Assembly: GCA_022575985.1 (NCBI GenBank)
Contig: JAKSXM010000237.1
Coordinates: forward strand, 3,738,501-3,802,500
From: Anagrus nilaparvatae
Taxonomy: Eukaryota; Arthropoda; Insecta; Hymenoptera; Mymaridae
Direction: 5' to 3'
DNA length: 64,000 nucleotides
The translations under genes were made by a program, and so were the position numbers. Positions 23,634 through 35,997 of this stretch are shown here, piece after piece (the first letter of the stretch is position 1; every line of letters starts with the position of its first letter). The notes below the pieces were generated by a model that was given only the letters and a program-made list of their open reading frames with translations, was not told the DNA's origin and made no database searches.

Positions 23634-24782
23634 AATGGTAGGTTAATATTTTATATTTTTGAATTTTTTGAAACCTCAAATCTTTGATGAGTAAATTATG
23701 TTAAGCTAATTTTTTTAATAGGAAATATACTCCCGTTTCCGCAAAATATACTTCTGTTCTAAAAAATTCAATTTAAACTGCGTAAGCATGAGTAATCTCC
23801 AAAGTAAGTTTTACAAAAGCAAATAAAATGTCTCTCCATTCGCAGAATATTTTTTTTTCTATAGATTGGGCGCCTCTTATTCCTTCACTATTCTCCAATT
23901 TTATCTTTCTGTTTCATTTTTCTAATCATAAAATTTCCTTTAAAAATTGTAAATTATTATATGAGTCTTTCTTTGCCAAAACAGCAATGGTGGATAGGTC
24001 GGGTCATCGGATCGATCTCAAATTTTTCCCATATTTTTATAACATAAATATAGGAAAATCCTGAAATTTTTAGCTTTCTAGGTCCTAAGCAACCCGAGTT
24101 ATGGCCAATCAAAGTCATTAGGCGGCTCTCGACCAGCGTTAGTGCTTTTCGGGAAAATGGTTAAAAATCATAAATATAAGCTTGAAAAAAAATTCTGAAA
24201 AAGTATATAGGTTGGGAAACCTTCAGTAAATCTATTTATGCCACTATTTTTCCGGGAAAACCCCGGGAAATTCCGAAAAATGGGATAATACGTTTTAAGA
24301 AAAATCGCAATATCTCATTTTCCGCCTTTCTTTTTTTCCAAATTTTTTCAACCGAAATCCCATCGATCTGTCCGAAAAAAAATTTTGGTTTCGTTCCATT
24401 AAGGTCTTAAGAGCGGTAGAATTAAAATGCAAAAAAAAGCTAAAAATTGGAGAAAGTAAAGTAAATATAATTTAATTTTACATGTATTTTTTTTTTTTAT
24501 AATTGACCGAATAGTTTTTGAGATAATAAATAAATAAAAAATAAATTAACACAGGCTCTTATGGGGAATTTTAAAGATTGAAAAAAAAGCATTTAAAATA
24601 CAAAACTTAGATATTTTTTTTCATGAGTTTATACAGTCCTAATAAATAAAAAGAGACCTTAAAATTTACAATCGACCGTCATTTTGTATGGTTTTACTTA
24701 AAAAAATGTATAAAAAATAAACGTTTATTCTGTTATTGAGGTAGAGTCATTTATTATATTTTTTTATTTATTTATTTTCTTT
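23634..24782. other. Interior of the 10-kb element, nothing recognised
   Basis: AT-rich; a 78-residue ORF at 23828 has no recognisable features. Confidence 0.35.
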
Positions 24783-27409
24783 ATGGCCAACATCGAGAGC
24801 ACGGTCCGAACGGCGACTGGTAGCGTCATCCTTGGTGGAGACTTCAACGCCAGGGCTCTGGAATGGGGGATGCCAACGAGTAACCCCAGGGGACTAATGG
24901 TGCTCGAAATGGCCACTAGGTGCAAACTAGTGGTCCAGAATAGAGGCAACAGGCCGACCTACGAGAGGCCGGGTTGGGGTGTCTCTATCCCGGACATAAC
25001 CTTCGCTACAGAAGCTGCGTCCGGTAGAATAGGCGACTGGAGGGTGATGGATGATCAATACAATGGTAGTGATCATCATTACATCGCCTTCCGGGTATTG
25101 GAAGGAACCTCACAACGACCTCCGTACAGGAGGTGCCCCCTGGGTTGGAACGTCCCAAAAATGGACGAAGACAGATTCGAAGAGTATCTTCGAATCGAGT
25201 CAGCGTCCATCCCCGCTTGGCATGGAGGGGCCACAAGTCCCCATGAGGCTGAAATCTTAGTTAAGAAAGTAACTTCTCTATTATGCGGGGCTTGTGATGC
25301 CTCGATGCCTCGCCGCAGGCCCTGGAAAGGGAGAAAGCCAGTGTACTGGTGGACTCCCGAAATAGCTGAGCTCCGGAAGGAATGCCACAGGACACGACGA
25401 AAGGCGCAAAGAGCACGGGACAGACCTGAGACAGCCGTGCTTTCTCAGGAACATAAGGACGCCAAACACCGGCTGGCCAAGGCCATCCGTCAAAGCAAGG
25501 CTCGATGTCTGCGTTCATTACGCGAAGATGTAAACAAGGACCCCTGGGGCCTAGGTTACAAAGTCGTAATGGGCAAGTTAAACCGGGGGTCCGACAACAT
25601 GATGGATGCGGCGTCGACTGAACGGATCGTCGGTGCTCTCTTCCCTAAAAGGCCCATCCGAGAAAACGGAAGGGCAATCGAGGAGGGCGGTGGTCTCTCT
25701 GAGGAGCAGCATGGTTTTCGTGAAGGGCATTCCACGATAGACGCCATCCGGCGTGTCGTGGATACCGTAGAGGCTGAGAGCGAAAAGCGGCCTGCAATTC
25801 GCAAGGACGTCCTTCTGGTAACGCTGGACGTCAAAAACGCTTTCAACTCGGCCAGGTAGGATGACATGATCCGGTCCCTCGAGTACGATTTCCGAATACC
25901 CAGGTATCTGGGTAACGTACTAAAGGATTACCTGCGGGACCGGAGACTGCTCTACGACACGCTCGATGGAAGGCGTGAAAGGGTTTTGAGTGCAGGCATC
26001 GCGCAAGGATCGGTTCTCGGACCAGACCTTTGGAATGCCTTTTACGATGGCTTGTTGCGCGTCCACCTCCTGGAAGGAGTTTCCCTGATTGGGTACGCCG
26101 ACGACGTGGCCCTGACCATAACTGGCAGTGACATGGAAGTGACCCAGGAGAGGTTGAATCTAGTCATGAGACGGATCAACCTCTGGATGGGCGATCACGG
26201 GCTCTAGCTTGCGATCCCAAAAACGGAGATCGTACTGCTGACTCGTCGAAGGGTTCCCACCGACTTCGATGTAATTATCGACGACGGCGGAAACCCTCAC
26301 ACGATCCGAACCAGAACATCGGTGAAATACCTGGGAGTTCAGCTTGATAACAAGCTGACCTTCTGGGAGCAATTTCAGAGGTAGTGTGAAAAGGCAGCGT
26401 CGGCCGCATCCTCCCTGTCAAGGCTCATGGCCAACATTGGGGGACCCAAACCAGGGAAGCGAAGGCTCCTGATGTCAGTCGTCAACTCTGTCCTGCTCTA
26501 CGGATCAGAAGTCTGGGCGAAGACCACAGAAACTGCCAAGTACAGACGAAAAATATCGTCGGTACAGAGGCAAGCGGCAGTGAGGATCGCCTGCGGATAC
26601 CACACGGTATCTCTAGAGGCGATCCAGGTTGTTGCTTCGGTGATAGCCATTGACCTGCTAGCGTTGGAGCGGAAATTTATCTACGAGAGCGTAAATGAGC
26701 GCGAAGTGGCTTCCACTCGCGCCCGCTTCAACTCTATGAAAGCATGGAAGAAACGATGGAAAAAGAACCAAGAGAAAAATGCCCTATGGACGCGCAGACT
26801 GATCTCAGACCTGCAGGCATGGATGGGACGACAGCATGGGGAGGTGGATTTCTACCTTACCCAGTTCTTAACTGGACACGGGTATTTCCGTGTCATGTTG
26901 AAGAATTGACATAAGGTGGCAACAAAGGAGTGCTTGCACTGTATGGGCGTGGATGATACAGTAGAGCACACATTCTTCGAATGGGTGCGCTACGCGGAGG
27001 GGCGCCCGCCCTTCCCGATTTGGAGGCCGGCGACGGTGGTCCTGGAAATGCTACGGAGTTCCGAAAACTGGAACAAATTAGCAGAGTACGTAAGGACCAC
27101 CTTGTTTGAGAAGAAGGAGGAGGGCTTTCTATCGTAGAGAGCTCTCCTGCCTCTAGGCTGCGCGTCCCAAACTGAAGTTATACCTGAAAAGGTAGTTCCG
27201 GTTTGGGACAAACAAGCGCGGGGGGTTTAAAGTGTTTTTATCCAGTAAGAATCTGGGGCGTAGCCGGCGACCACGTTCGCCGGTGGTCTCCCAGTTGTAC
27301 ACTTTGTACAACTGGGTGGTCATGGAAATTTGCGGGTCTTTAAGGCCCGCAAACACTCCATGGCTGATGCAAGATTCACATATTTCCCTTAAAAAAAAAA
27401 AAAAAAAAA
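24783..27409 (+). pseudogene. R1-like LINE ORF2, 5'-truncated and decayed (LINE A)
   Basis: One reading frame carries apurinic-type endonuclease (GGDFNARALEWGM near the start, SDHHYIAF near residue 97), reverse transcriptase (GYADDVALTITG at about 26091) and a C-terminal CLHC...EHTFF zinc motif (26933). In-frame stops fall at 25857 (TAG), 26205 (TAG), 26382 (TAG) and 26907 (TGA); the natural stop is at about 27135. About 100 residues of the N-terminal RT are missing at about 25665, judged against the minus-strand copy at 41.2-42.2 kb. The third Cys-position of the zinc motif is replaced. A GC-rich 3' UTR of about 250 bp leads to A19 (27391-27409). The GC content is far above its surroundings, which marks it as an insertion. 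The endonuclease N-terminus is absent, so this is a 5'-truncated copy. Confidence 0.8.
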
Positions 27410-27699
27410 TTAAATAATATTGTTTAAATAATAAATAATTTATTTAATGCCAAAATTAAGTTAATAAAATTCATTTTTAAGCCTTGAATAGTAATAATTA
27501 AGTATTATTGAAAAAATATTTTTTTTTATTTAAAGTTGAAATCCGTATTTTTTTACATGAGTAAGACAAGGATGCTGATACGCAAAATCCTAATGCTATT
27601 AAGACCTTGAGGTCAATTTTAGCCTGTTTTAGAATAATTTCACATTTTTAATGCTTCTCCACTTAATTTACCAAGTAAAGAAGGGGTTAAAATAATTGA

Positions 27700-28210
27700 A
27701 TTTTTTTCTTTTAGTATCAAATAGCCAGGAAAAAAGTAGTCCTAAATAAAAAAAAATTACTATTTTTGATGAAAATTAACCAAGTTATGGTCAAGTAAAG
27801 ATACTGTCAAAAATTACCATTTTTATACTGACTCCAATTATAGGCTCTAAAACGACATTATAACTTGAAAAATGCATAACTCACTTAAATTTTATCGCAA
27901 AAAGAAAAGTTTTGGATTATTATAGAATATTTTTTCCTCGGCTATTCTTTTATGCAAGAAAAAGATTAGTTTAGTCGATAAAAAGTTTTTTTTTGCTCAA
28001 AAACTAATGTAACATGTTAAAGACTGTTTTTGATTATTATCATTTGCGATAAAATTTAAGCGAGTTATGCATTTTTTAAGTTATAATTTCGTTTTAGAGC
28101 CTAAAATTGGAATCAGTATAAAAATGGTAGTTTTTGACAGTATTTTTACTTGACCATAACTTGGTTAATTTTCATCGAAAATAGTAATTTTTTATTATTT
28201 AGGACCCCAG
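27700..28210. repeat. Inverted repeat, 0.5 kb
   Basis: Arms 27735-27900 and 28035-28205 mirror each other: ACCAAGTTATGGTCAAGTAA against TTACTTGACCATAACTTGGT, and ACTGACTCCAATTATAGGCT against its diverged complement. The left end carries AATAGCCAGGAAAA as in the 21.8-kb repeat. Confidence 0.55.
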
Positions 28211-28241
28211 GAAGCTAAAAAACCGGTTTTTAAAAAAAGTC

Positions 28242-28245
<4 letters not shown>

Positions 28246-28272
<27 letters not shown>

Positions 28273-29540
28273 ACGTATGTATGTAATCGGTGATATTTCA
28301 CAAACATTATGGAATTAAGACCTAATTTTTTTTTCAAAAATTTTTTCACCAAAAAAGCTCGAGGTACTTTTTTTTTTTTTTAATTTGGATGTAACACCTC
28401 ATTTATTTCCACGAAAGTACTTATATTTGAAAGTATGGTTTTCACATGATATTTTGAATCGGATACTTAATTGTCTGAAAATTTTTTTTCTAAAATTTTT
28501 TTCACAAAAAAATACAAAAAATACCAATTTTTTTTTTCTTTTTGGACGAAGTACCTAATTTATTTCTATGGAAGTACTAGTTTTAAGAACCTCGTTTATA
28601 GTAATTTTTTGGATCTGATACTTAGTTTTTTCAAAATTTTTTTCTCAAGATTAAAAAAAAAGAAAAATAAAAAAAACTGCAATATTTTTTTTTTTTTTTG
28701 GTGTAATACCTCATTGAATTCTATGAAAGTACTAGTATCTAAAAATATTGTAACTAGTGATATTTCAAAACCATTATCGAATTAGGACCTAATTTTTTTT
28801 CCAAAAATTTTATTATCAAAAAAATCTCAAACCCCCTTTTTTTTTTTTAATTTGGATGTAATACCTCATTCATTTCCATGAAAGTACTTATACTTGAAAG
28901 TATGGTTTTTACTTGATATCTCCAATCTAATACTTAATTTTTTGAAAATTTTTTTCCTAAAATTTTTTTCACAAAAAAATACAAAGAATACGAAACTTTT
29001 TTTTCTTTTTTGACGTAGTACCTTATTTATTTCCATGGAAGTACTAGTTTTAAGAACCTTGTTTACAGTAATTTTTTGGAACTGATACCGAATTTTTTCA
29101 AAATTTTTTTCTCAAAATTAAAAAAAAAGAAAAATAAAAAAAATTGCAATATTTTTTTTTTTTTTGGTGTAATACCTCATTGAATTCTATGAAAGTACTA
29201 GTATCTAAAAATATTGTAACTAGTGATATTTCAAAACCATTATCGAATTAGGACCTAACTTTTTTTTCCAAAAATTTGTTTATTAAAAAAATCTCAAATT
29301 ACTTTTTTTTTTTTAATTTGGATGTAATACCTCATTCATTTCCATGAAATTACTTATATTTGAAATTATGATTTTTACTCGATATCTTGAATCTGATAAT
29401 TAATTTTTTGAAAAAATTTTCTTCTCCAAAATCTTCGTCACAAAAAAATACACATAACACCAAATTTATTTTTCGTTTTGGACATATCTAATTTATTTTA
29501 ATGAGAGTACAAGTTTTAGAAATTTAGTTTATAGTAATTT
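28246..29540. repeat. 467-bp array in reverse orientation, with (TG)n
   Basis: GTGATATTTCACAAACATTA-type landmarks recur at about 28290, 28757 and 29223, again 466-467 bp apart, on the opposite strand to the 17.9-19.6-kb array. The array begins with a (TG)n tract (28246-28272) preceded by the complement of AAAACCGGTTTTTTAGCTTC. Confidence 0.65.
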
Positions 29541-30727
29541 TTTGTATCCGGTCACAATTTTTTTTTTTATTTTGATATAAATTATAACACACAAGAAAGA
29601 GTGATGGAAATCTGGCCTCTTTTTGACTTTCTTGGATTATTTTGCTCGTTGCTATGTTTATTTATGTATGCAGCTTAATGAAATTATAAACAATAATAAA
29701 CAGCCTAAAAATAATAAATGGTTATGTTTGCATTTTAAAATTAAGATTTAAAAGTTATATTGGCATTTTTTAAAGAATCAAACAATTTATAGAATTAAAT
29801 AATTTATTATTTTGTGATTAATAGAAATAATATAAATAATGTTAAAATCTTGAAATGCAAGAAGTACACTGAGAAAATAAATTATAAGAAATTATTATAA
29901 ATTCTGGTAAAAACTCCTATCTTTTTATAGTAACACGGAGAAAAATAACTGTTAAAAATAACCAAAATTGCTGGTTATGTTTACATTATAAAGTTTTGTT
30001 ATTTTCTGTTCAAATATTTTGTAAATATAACCATGTTTATAGTTAGAATTACAATATTCTGACTTCATATTTGTAAAATTTACAAATTTTTTTTGTAATT
30101 AAAACTAAACCCGTTTTACTAAAATTAACCTTGTAAAATATACAAAATATTTTTCTCCGTGAATTGAGCGAATATTTGTAATTTTCGCATCGTTACCAAC
30201 CATTTCTTTGACAAAACAAAAAAATCAGGTTACCCAATATTTTAATTATTAAGGGATAATTATATATTCTAATAAAATAAAATTTTATAAAAAAAAATAA
30301 ACTTAGCTTTTTTTATATTTGTTTCTTTTTAATTATGCAAAAATGATTTAAAATCCATTAACGCCGGCGCGACCAATCCATGGACGCTAGAATTTTCACT
30401 TTAATAACAATCTTAATAATCTACTTCACCAGCTACTAAAAACGAAAAATGTATGTATAATTGCATGGTTGTAATCAATAATATTTGTTGTAAATTAAGA
30501 TTACAGCCCATTGTTTGAGGAACCTCAGTGCCAGCCAGTTGGCAGGGTATTTTAATTGTTAGTAATTTAACTACAGAAAATATTTAAAGAGATATTCAAA
30601 ATTCTTTTATAAATATTTATCTGTAGGATAATTTTATTAAATCATGTTTATCTTTATGGCAGATAGAATTTTAATTTTTAAATTTTAATGTAATTTTTTA
30701 ATTTAATGTAATTTATTAATTTTTTAG

Positions 30728-31081
30728 GAAAAATTAATTCACTGTGAAGTTCAAATAGACAGAACAGAGCCAGTTCCAATCTGCAGTGAGCCATGTTTTG
30801 CTGCGTTTAAATTTGTCAATAAAGTTGATCCTGAGCAATGTACAACATGTAAAAGATACTTTGAGCTACCAGCAAGAAAGGGATTTGTAGTATTTTACGA
30901 AGATGAAGCTCATATATTTTGTAACAAAACATGCTTAAACATTTTTATTATTACTAATAGAAAAATTGTTCCATGTAATTGGTGTAAAGTAAAAAAATAT
31001 AATTTCGATATGATTCGAAAAGATATGAAAAATAGCCAAGTTATTATGATGTGCAGTTTAAACTGTCTGACTTTGTATCAG
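30728..31081 (+). CDS. woc: woc/ZMYM-like protein, exon with fingers 5 (end) to 7
   Basis: Exon of exactly 118 codons, phase 0 at both ends, acceptor TTTTTTAG and donor GTAACC. It completes finger 5 (ICSEPCFAAF), then carries finger 6 (CTTC ... FCNKTC) and finger 7 (CNWC ... MCSLNC), ending CLTLYQ. It has no long ATG-initiated ORF, so it is easily missed by ORF calling; it was found from the open frame, the Cys spacing and the splice sites. The next intron is only 74 bp. Confidence 0.87.
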
Positions 31082-31155
31082 GTAACCTAATATTTCAATT
31101 TTCAAATTTAACAAAGTTTTTTCTTCGTTATTAAAAGCAAATAAATTTTTTGCAG

Positions 31156-31602
31156 GTTTCTATAAATGCTGTTTCAGCCAGACGTATCAATTGCGATTTT
31201 TGCAAAGAATTCTCTCAAGCTCAATATCATTTAACTATGTCTGATGCGACTATTAGAAATTTTTGTTCATATAAATGTGTTATGAATTTTCAGGCACAAT
31301 ACACGAGATCTCCAATAACAATTCCTACAAGTGATGATCCTGTTCCTACAGGTGCACCAAAAAGAACTATTCCAATTTCAAGACCAAATCAAGCATCAAC
31401 TTCTGAAACAGTATTACAAACAAAAAAAACATTGCCAGTTATATCTTCTGTGACGAGCTTAGCTCCCATAGGAAACGGACAAGCTAGTAATGTATTAGGT
31501 AATTCACCCAATAATATAACTACTGTGGTTCCACAGTATCCAGTTCAACAAAAAATTCAAAGTGCAACAACAGGTGTTCAAATACAACAAAATTCTCCGC
31601 AG
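31156..31602 (+). CDS. woc: woc/ZMYM-like protein, exon with finger 8 and Ser/Thr/Pro linker
   Basis: Exon of 149 codons, phase 0/0. Acceptor TTTTTTGCAG is followed by VSINAVSARRINCDFCKEF, giving finger 8 (CDFC ... FCSYKC). The remaining 100 residues are Ser/Thr/Pro/Gln-rich and look disordered, ending in QIQQNSPQ. The donor is CAG|GTACTT at 31603, a weaker site than the others. The open frame continues a few codons into the intron to a stop, which is not the protein end because the conserved downstream module is found at 60.6 kb in the matching phase. Confidence 0.85.
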
Positions 31603-33510
31603 GTACTTTCATTTAAACAATTTTGTTTTTGATTTTCTCTAATCTAAGGATAAAATGTTTTTCCCTAATAAAAAAATTTTAATTATTACATTCTAAGCCA
31701 TCGCATCTGCTTATTTTACTGGCATTAATATTGTTTCATTGTTATTAAACTGTAATTAAATTGTTATTAAATTATTATTAAATTTATATTACTTCAAATA
31801 TCGTAACTCAAACTATACTATGATTTTTTGAAGATATATATTTATTTGTAGCATTTATTCAAATTAGTATTTTATACATAAGTCCTTCCATATATGCCAT
31901 CTGTCATGGAAAAAGAAAGCATAAGCAAGTTTTGATTTTACGGGAATCTAAAGGTTACAGAAATAAGAGATTGATATTTTTAAAAAAAGATACGTAATTT
32001 CTTTAATTTTTTACTTTAATAAATAATCGTTGTATTTTAAAAAGTCCTAATTAACTTGTTAGGTTCTTATACAGATAATTTTTCATAATTTTATAATTAT
32101 ACCCTTTACAAAATAAAAATTTTTACTTCCCTAATTCAAAACTATATTATGCAATTTTTCATTGCAACTTGCAGGTATTTAATTTTAAAATTCACAATAG
32201 TAATAGAACAAATTAATACGTTCTATATAAAATGGAATATTATAATCCCTCCCTTTTTGTAACTTTTCTACATTCCTGTCTTAAAAAAAAAATAAAACAT
32301 TTAAGTTCAAAGATGTTCACGATAATGGGTCTAAGTTTTCTAGATTTTGATTTCCCCAGTATTCGTATAAGTTTTCCTACTTTTATAATTATATACCTTT
32401 TACAAGTTCTACGTTTCTGTATCAAATCACCCGACATCCCGACTCTCATGTGGTATGGCAATTCACACAAAAAACTTACATATTTAATAATTCTCCCTTA
32501 AACGTGGAATGTCGACTTCACGTGGGGGGATTTCACGAATAATTATAATAATAAAAAATAATATCAGAAAAAGAAATAATGAGAAATATGCCTTACTTAT
32601 ATGGAGTCGAGAAATGTCCACCAGGACCTTTTGGACCTTCTACACAATACTGTGTATAATGCACGAATGCCTAATTTTTGTATTTAGTTCACGCTATTTA
32701 TACTTTTTTCTATATGAAGTATATTATTATTTTTGTTAGTTAAAAAGAGATGAAAAATAATTTTGAAAATAATTTAATTATGGCCGGTCAACAATTAAAA
32801 AACACAAAATTTTGGAGTTTCGCGATTTAACTTCAAATACTATTTTTACACTAAAATATACGGTTAACTTATTAAACACAAACTTTACTTTAATTATAAA
32901 TAACTTTTGAATCAAAAACAAATTAATAATAAAAACTAAAATAAAAATATTATCAACTGTTAATGTAAAAACAACTGCCGGTACTTTGAGCACTTGCTAC
33001 TGCTTTCAGTATCGTGGCGTCGTGTAAATTGTATATTGTTATAAGTGTTTTTATGTGTATAGTCTGCTAGGGAGTATGTGATAAATGGAGTTTATTTACA
33101 AAGTATTATAAATATTTATTTAAATTAAATTAAATCATTACAAGAGTGGGTGGTGGCCATCTCAATACATATAAGTATTTTCGTCTTACTTTGTATTTAA
33201 ATTTTAATTCAATGTACCAGGCACGTGTTAGGTAATTGACCGCTCTCAAAAAATCCTACTATTCTACTTTACTTATAAAATTCTATAAGCCGTTCCTCGA
33301 TCAACAGGCTCATATAGGAACAACCCATATATATCATAAAATTTATTAAGTAAATATAAAGTATATTTTTATTGAAAATAAAAAGCACTATTTTTTTCAC
33401 ACCTGCTTCAATTTACCAGGTTCTATTTAGCCAATAACTTATGATAATTAATAGTTGATATGGTAACTATTACTCCAGTAAATTGAAGAAGGGGGATTGC
33501 ATAACTACTG
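31603..33510 (+). other. Start of a 29-kb intron, no elements recognised here
   Basis: AT-rich with several 70-90-residue ORFs on both strands that overlap each other and show no domain. I see no repeat or RNA gene in this part. Confidence 0.45.
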
Positions 33511-33514
33511 GCCA

Positions 33515-33945
33515 ATACCAGATTTGGTCTGCTATATTTTTTTTAGGTCGCTGAAGCCAAATTTCGAAAAACCGTCCATGGAAAATGAACGCATCACCCT
33601 TTAATTAGCAAAAAACACCTCTACAAGGAGTCATAATTTATTATAGTATAGATTGTTTGCTACGTTTTATTGGTTGTTGAATTAAAAATCCGCGATTTTT
33701 CCTAAAATTAGCAAAAACCAACCTGAAAGTTTTTTTTTTTTGCAAGTTTTTACTTTAATCTTAATTTTGACATAATAATAAATCAAATTCAAGGGTGGTT
33801 TTGGCGTGTGAATCGCGATTCATAAAACTTATATTATGCCCAAATTAAGGCTTATAGTGAGAATAATTCAAAAACGTCTCTTTCAGGGTAGTTTGAAATA
33901 TGACCCTAAATTTGGATTCTGCGACCCAAAAAACTAGATATTAGA
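33515..33945. repeat. Diverged inverted repeat related to the GGTCGCTGA family
   Basis: Begins with TTTTTTAGGTCGCTGAAGCC and ends with TCTGCGACCCAAAAAAC, a weak inverted pair. The GGTCGCTGA...AAATTTCGA phrase is shared with the foldback unit at 8.4-9.0 kb. Confidence 0.4.
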
Positions 33946-33985
33946 ATTGTTTTGAAAATGTACATATGTATGTACATATGTATAT

Positions 33986-34584
33986 ACTGCCGTACAGGAG
34001 AAAAAAGGCAATATCTCGAGATTTTATGAAAAATTAGATTTTTATATGTGCATAATCGTGAAAAAAATATCTATCCAGTGGTGCAAAAATTATTTTGATA
34101 TCACTGATAACAAAAAAGTTAGCATTGCATATCTCGAAGGTTTCCTGTATTTGATAAAATTTAACATGGAATAAAAAAAAAATACATGAAATAAATGCAT
34201 ATCTCGAGATATTGCTTTTCTTCTCCTGTACGGCAGAGCAGCGCGCATGGAAAAAAATATTTCAATACAGGAAAGAAAAGCAATATCTCTTTATATGAGT
34301 ACAGGAATAAAAATGCATATCTCGATATTGCTTTTCTTTCCTGTATTATAAGCTGATTTGGCGCTGTTATTTTTGCATATCTCTTGTTTTTCATATAAGG
34401 AGTGGAAATTTTGGAAAAATTTTTTCACCAATGAAAAGAGCATATCTTAATTACCTTAGAAACATATAAATATCTTTTTAATTGTATATAAACCTTTCAA
34501 AATTAACCGAAACGCGTTTCTTTAAATATCTCGAAATGAGTTAAAAGTGAGATATTGCCTTTTTTCTCCTGTACGGCAGTATTG
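33986..34584. mobile_element. TIR element, 0.6 kb
   Basis: Ends are CTGCCGTACAGGAGAAAAAA (33988) and the complement TTTTTTCTCCTGTACGGCAG (ending 34582). The inverted ends continue inward with GGCAATATCTC. An internal third copy, CTCCTGTACGGCAG (34222-34235), lies in the same orientation as the right end. Non-coding; probably a MITE-like non-autonomous element. Confidence 0.65.
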
Positions 34585-35997
34585 ATGTATGTATGAGTAT
34601 GGAATGAGAGTGCGCCTTAATAAATGCGAACTTGGTGTGTCGTCTGAGCTTCCGCTTAAGATACTGACCTACGGTCATTCACTAAATAATTTGATTTCTT
34701 CCATTTAATTATTGTTTATATTTATTTAATCAACCATTTTAATAAACAGTTGTGGCATCCCTTGTTAAAAGTGTAAATTTAATTAAAAAAGAAAGGTATT
34801 TTAAGTTTTTTTAATACATTAAAAACAAAGAGTGTATACTGGTGCCAGCAAGAAAAACATGTCTGAAAAATACAAAATCTCATTCTTATGTCATGAAAAA
34901 ATTAAAAAAAAAAAAAATGATGAAGAAAATAAAAGCACGTGCTGTAAAAAAGTCTTTAATAAAATCAAAAAATTCAAAATCAGAAAATAATAGATAAAAC
35001 TATTTTTTGATGATTGCTGGTTTTTTTTTTTAAATGTGGTGCTTTTTTATAAAAAAAAAAAAATATACTGCTTTTTGGATGTTATTTGGCAGCACCCAAA
35101 AAATTTAGAATAGTAGTGCTTTTTTTTTATAAAAAATTTCTTTTTAACGTAATTTATTTGGTGGCGTAAAAGATATTTCCAAAAATTATAAAAAAAAATT
35201 TTTTTTTTGGCGGGAACTAACAACACCATCATGGCGGATTCGTCATCAAGATTTTTAAAAAAGACAATAGTAGAGAAGCAAGTATTCCCTTTCATTAGTC
35301 GCTTAATTCCTTCTGGATCTTCTGGCGTCACCATTTAAGCATTTTATTGGCTCAATTTGCGCATAATATACTCACATGTTAATAAAATTTAAAATTTTCT
35401 AAAATTATATGTTACTTGATACAACGTCAGCAACTAGTGCGGAGTTAGCAAGCAAAAATTCAAAAGATAAGATAAGTAACGTTATTTCCTTTTAACAAAT
35501 AAAAAAATTATTTAATTGTAAATTTTTATTAATTTAAAGTTGAGAGTTTGTTTTCTATATTTCAAATCTTATCAAAAGTAGTAAACAGAAAGAATTAATA
35601 AAATAATAAAACCAATGTTTTTATTTTTCTGTAATTTTATGGTAGAAGAAGAAGTGTTTGCTGAAGTGAAGTGAAGTGAAGTGAAGTGCTGATCTTTGGA
35701 GCTTGGTGGACCTTGGTTAACGCATTGCTGATTAATCTCTTGGCCTTTTTTGCATTCAAAACGTGTTCGTTAGTGGAGTTTTATGGATCATTGCGTCTGC
35801 GACTTGATGGTTTTGGAAATTTTATGGAGTTCAAGGTTTTGTGTCCTATTTGATGTTTCTTTGTGTCATTTTTTTTTTTTAATTTTAAATTTAATAATTT
35901 AACATTTTAATAAACATTTTTATTTATTTTAATAAACATTTGTGGCATTTTTTTGGCTATTAATTAATATAACCGTTAATAATAACATTTAATCATA
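34585..35997. other. Non-coding flank of the BEL/Pao remnant
   Basis: Includes a GAAGT pentanucleotide repeat (about 35661-35690) and two similar phrases, TTTTAATAAAC...TTGTGGCAT, at 34736 and 35924. These might be remnants of LTR ends plus primer site, but I could not define LTR borders. Confidence 0.35.

Larger units (their letters stand above)
20394..30552. mobile_element. 10-kb long-TIR element carrying nested insertions
   Basis: Left end TACCCTGCCAACTAGCTGGC (20394) and right end the complement, reading GCCAGTTGGCAGGGTA (ending about 30552). Arms match over at least 20394-21232 and 29330-30552, including CGCCGGCG and the GTTGCTATGTTTATTTATGT region. A TA dinucleotide sits at each outer edge and could be a Tc1/mariner-type target duplication. 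The right arm continues into 467-bp units (28282-29540). A solo LTR and a LINE lie within. No transposase was found. Confidence 0.55.
11080..30727 (+). other. 19.6-kb intron inside MYM finger 5
   Basis: Donor GTGAGT at 11080 and acceptor TTTTTTAG ending 30727. It splits the fifth finger between CGVCQQ and EKLIHCEV. Nearly all of it is repeats, listed separately: a TIR element, palindromes, tandem arrays, a solo LTR and a LINE. No host exon was recognised inside. Confidence 0.75.

Noticed and set aside
25261..25867. Antisense ORFs over LINE A
   Set aside because: High-GC LINE coding gives open antisense frames; the sense strand carries the endonuclease/RT motifs.
35047..35334. 95-residue minus-strand ORF
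   Set aside because: Poly-Phe/Lys ending from homopolymer runs; no recognised domain. The first 40 residues look less random but are not enough for a call.
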